Shown one piece after another: positions 62,307 through 64,000 of a DNA stretch of 64,000 nucleotides. Position 1 is the first letter of the stretch; the number at the start of each line of letters is the position of its first letter. This stretch comes from Enterobacter hormaechei subsp. xiangfangensis. Lineage in GTDB: Bacteria; Pseudomonadota; Gammaproteobacteria; Enterobacterales; Enterobacteriaceae. The notes under the pieces are model-generated. The model did not search any database and was not told where the DNA came from. It saw nothing but the letters and a program-made list of their open reading frames with translations. The stretch spans positions 186,001 through 250,000 of the forward strand of contig NZ_CP017183.1 in assembly GCF_001729785.1 (NCBI RefSeq), in the 5' to 3' direction. A program made the position numbers and the translations under genes.

Positions 62307-62804
62307 ATGGCTTTAAATCTTCAAGACAAACAAGCGATTGTTGCTGAAGTCAGCGAAGTAGCCAAAGGCGCGCTGTCTGCAGTAGTTGCGGATTCCCGTG
62401 GCGTTACTGTAGACAAAATGACTGAACTGCGTAAAGCAGGTCGTGAAGCTGGCGTATACATGCGTGTTGTTCGTAACACCCTGCTGCGTCGCGTAGTTGA
62501 AGGTACTCAGTTCGAGTGCCTGAAAGACACGTTTGTTGGTCCGACCCTGATTGCATACTCTATGGAACACCCGGGCGCTGCTGCTCGTCTGTTCAAAGAG
62601 TTCGCGAAAGCGAATGCAAAATTTGAGGTCAAAGCTGCAGCCTTTGAAGGTGAGTTGATCCCGGCATCGCAAATCGATCGCCTGGCAACCCTGCCGACCT
62701 ACGAAGAAGCAATTGCACGCCTGATGGCAACCATGAAAGAAGCTGCGGCTGGCAAACTGGTTCGCACTCTGGCTGCTGTACGCGATGCGAAAGAAGCTGC
62801 TTAA
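62307..62804 (+). CDS. rplJ: 50S ribosomal protein L10
   Basis: A 165-residue L10, the length of E. coli, that anchors L7/L12 dimers to the ribosomal stalk and represses its own mRNA. It begins [25 protein letters not shown] precedes the ATG; the reading frame upstream is part of the leader. Confidence 0.98.
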   Translation: MALNLQDKQAIVAEVSEVAKGALSAVVADSRGVTVDKMTELRKAGREAGVYMRVVRNTLLRRVVEGTQFECLKDTFVGPTLIAYSMEHPGAAARLFKEFAKANAKFEVKAAAFEGELIPASQIDRLATLPTYEEAIARLMATMKEAAAGKLVRTLAAVRDAKEAA

Positions 62805-62870
62805 TCGCAGTTATCTTTATAAAGCATTTGCTTACGTATAAACTTATTCTGATTTTCAGGAACAATTTAA

Positions 62871-63236
<366 letters not shown>

Positions 63237-63275
63237 GCCAACTTTTCTGGTTGCAGCCTAAGCAATTAGGCTGAT

Positions 63276-63306
63276 GGCTGGTGACTTTTTAGTCACCAGC
63301 CTTTTT
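63276..63306 (+). terminator. rplL-rpoB attenuator
   Basis: GGCTGGTGACT and AGTCACCAGCC form a perfect 11-bp stem around TTTT, followed by T5. In E. coli this attenuator ends about four fifths of transcripts before rpoB. The remaining bases to the rpoB start (63307-63555) hold no gene; in E. coli an RNase III processing site lies there. Confidence 0.93.
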
Positions 63307-63555
63307 GCGCTGTAAGGCATCAGCAGCATTTCACACTGTTTGACTGCTGGTTGTCCTGACAATGCTTGTTTCTATCGACGACTTAATATACTGCGACAGG
63401 GTGCTCGCTCTGTGTAAATCGCAATGAAATGGTTTAAGCGTGATAGCAACAGGTATTGCGGAAAGTATTCAATTTTCCGGTCCACAAAATGGTGTTGCAC
63501 AAACTGTCCCTTCGTCGGACAGATGGGTCGACTTGTCAGCGAGCTGAGGAACCCT

Positions 63556-64000
63556 ATGGTTTACTCCTATACCGAGAAAAAACGTATTCGTAAGGATTTT
63601 GGTAAACGTCCACAAGTTCTGGACATTCCATATCTCCTTTCTATCCAGCTTGACTCGTTCCAGAAGTTTATCGAGCAAGATCCTGAAGGGCAGTACGGCC
63701 TGGAAGCAGCCTTCCGTTCCGTGTTCCCGATTCAGAGCTACAGCGGTAATTCCGAGCTGCAGTACGTCAGCTACCGCCTTGGCGAACCGGTGTTTGACGT
63801 TCAGGAATGTCAGATCCGTGGCGTGACCTATTCCGCACCGCTGCGCGTAAAACTGCGTCTGGTGATCTACGAGCGCGAAGCGCCGGAAGGCACCGTAAAA
63901 GATATTAAAGAACAAGAAGTCTACATGGGTGAAATTCCACTCATGACGGACAACGGTACTTTCGTTATCAACGGTACTGAGCGTGTTATCGTTTCCCAGC
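63556..64000 (+). CDS. rpoB: RNA polymerase beta subunit, N-terminal part (continues past window)
   Basis: The first 148 codons of RpoB, beginning [20 protein letters not shown] and cut at the window edge in [11 protein letters not shown]. These residues form the start of the protrusion and lobe. The rifampicin-binding clusters near residues 510-570 are outside the window; only the N-terminal site around residue 146 is visible. AGGA precedes the ATG. Confidence 0.98.
   Translation, partial: MVYSYTEKKRIRKDFGKRPQVLDIPYLLSIQLDSFQKFIEQDPEGQYGLEAAFRSVFPIQSYSGNSELQYVSYRLGEPVFDVQECQIRGVTYSAPLRVKLRLVIYEREAPEGTVKDIKEQEVYMGEIPLMTDNGTFVINGTERVIVSQ

Overview
The window is a chromosomal segment of a member of the Enterobacteriaceae, most like Enterobacter, Lelliottia or Leclercia. 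Nearly every protein is a close full-length match, by recall, to an Escherichia coli K-12 or Salmonella protein. The segment carries REP-like intergenic repeats and the sigma70, LexA, CRP, MetR and MetJ signals of that family. It differs from E. coli in having a 2-ketogluconate cluster and an extra ABC-F gene. No phage, transposon, integron, plasmid or CRISPR feature was seen, and most of the window is core genome.

Layout. (1) 1-32758 follows the cya-to-fre region of E. coli (about 86 min): cyaA (3' part), cyaY, lptM, dapF-yigA-xerC-yigB, uvrD, corA, rarD, yigI, pldA, recQ, rhtC/rhtB, pldB-yigL, yigM, metR/metE, ysgA, udp, rmuC, ubiE-ubiJ-ubiB, tatABC, tatD, rfaH, ubiD, fre. (2) 32759-34600 holds an ABC-F ATPase of an unassigned subgroup with a long leader. 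(3) 34605-56542 matches the yiaG-to-dppF block (about 80 min in E. coli) in one orientation: yiaG, yiaF, cspA, ghrB, a kguT-kguK-kguE set with a PtxS-like LacI regulator, yiaD, bisC, yiaC, tag, yhjY, yhjX, eptB, tRNA-Pro, dppABCDF. (4) 56554-64000 matches the 90-min block: coaA, tRNA-Thr-Tyr-Gly-Thr, tufB, secE-nusG, rplKA, rplJL and the start of rpoB.

How the genes work together. dapF-yigA-xerC-yigB are translationally coupled by overlapping stops and starts, with SOS-controlled uvrD behind them. ubiE-ubiJ-ubiB and ubiD make ubiquinone. tatABC form the twin-arginine translocase. MetR and MetJ sites lie between metR and metE. The kgu genes together with ghrB look like a complete 2-ketogluconate catabolic operon (uptake, phosphorylation, reduction) under a LacI-type repressor with a perfect 14-bp palindrome upstream. 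dppABCDF is a complete dipeptide importer. The last 7 kb is a translation and transcription block with its ribosomal-protein autoregulatory leaders.

Points that stand out: three blocks that are apart in E. coli are joined here (between fre and yiaG, and between dppF and coaA); the kgu cluster sits beside ghrB; four phased direct repeats of the YpdB type lie before yhjX; the tRNA-Pro between eptB and dppA has a UGG anticodon where E. coli has the CGG proK; yhjY lacks an internal piece; and a 33-bp intergenic repeat occurs five times. I see no clearly new biological system. Comparisons with named E. coli proteins are from memory, not from a search.
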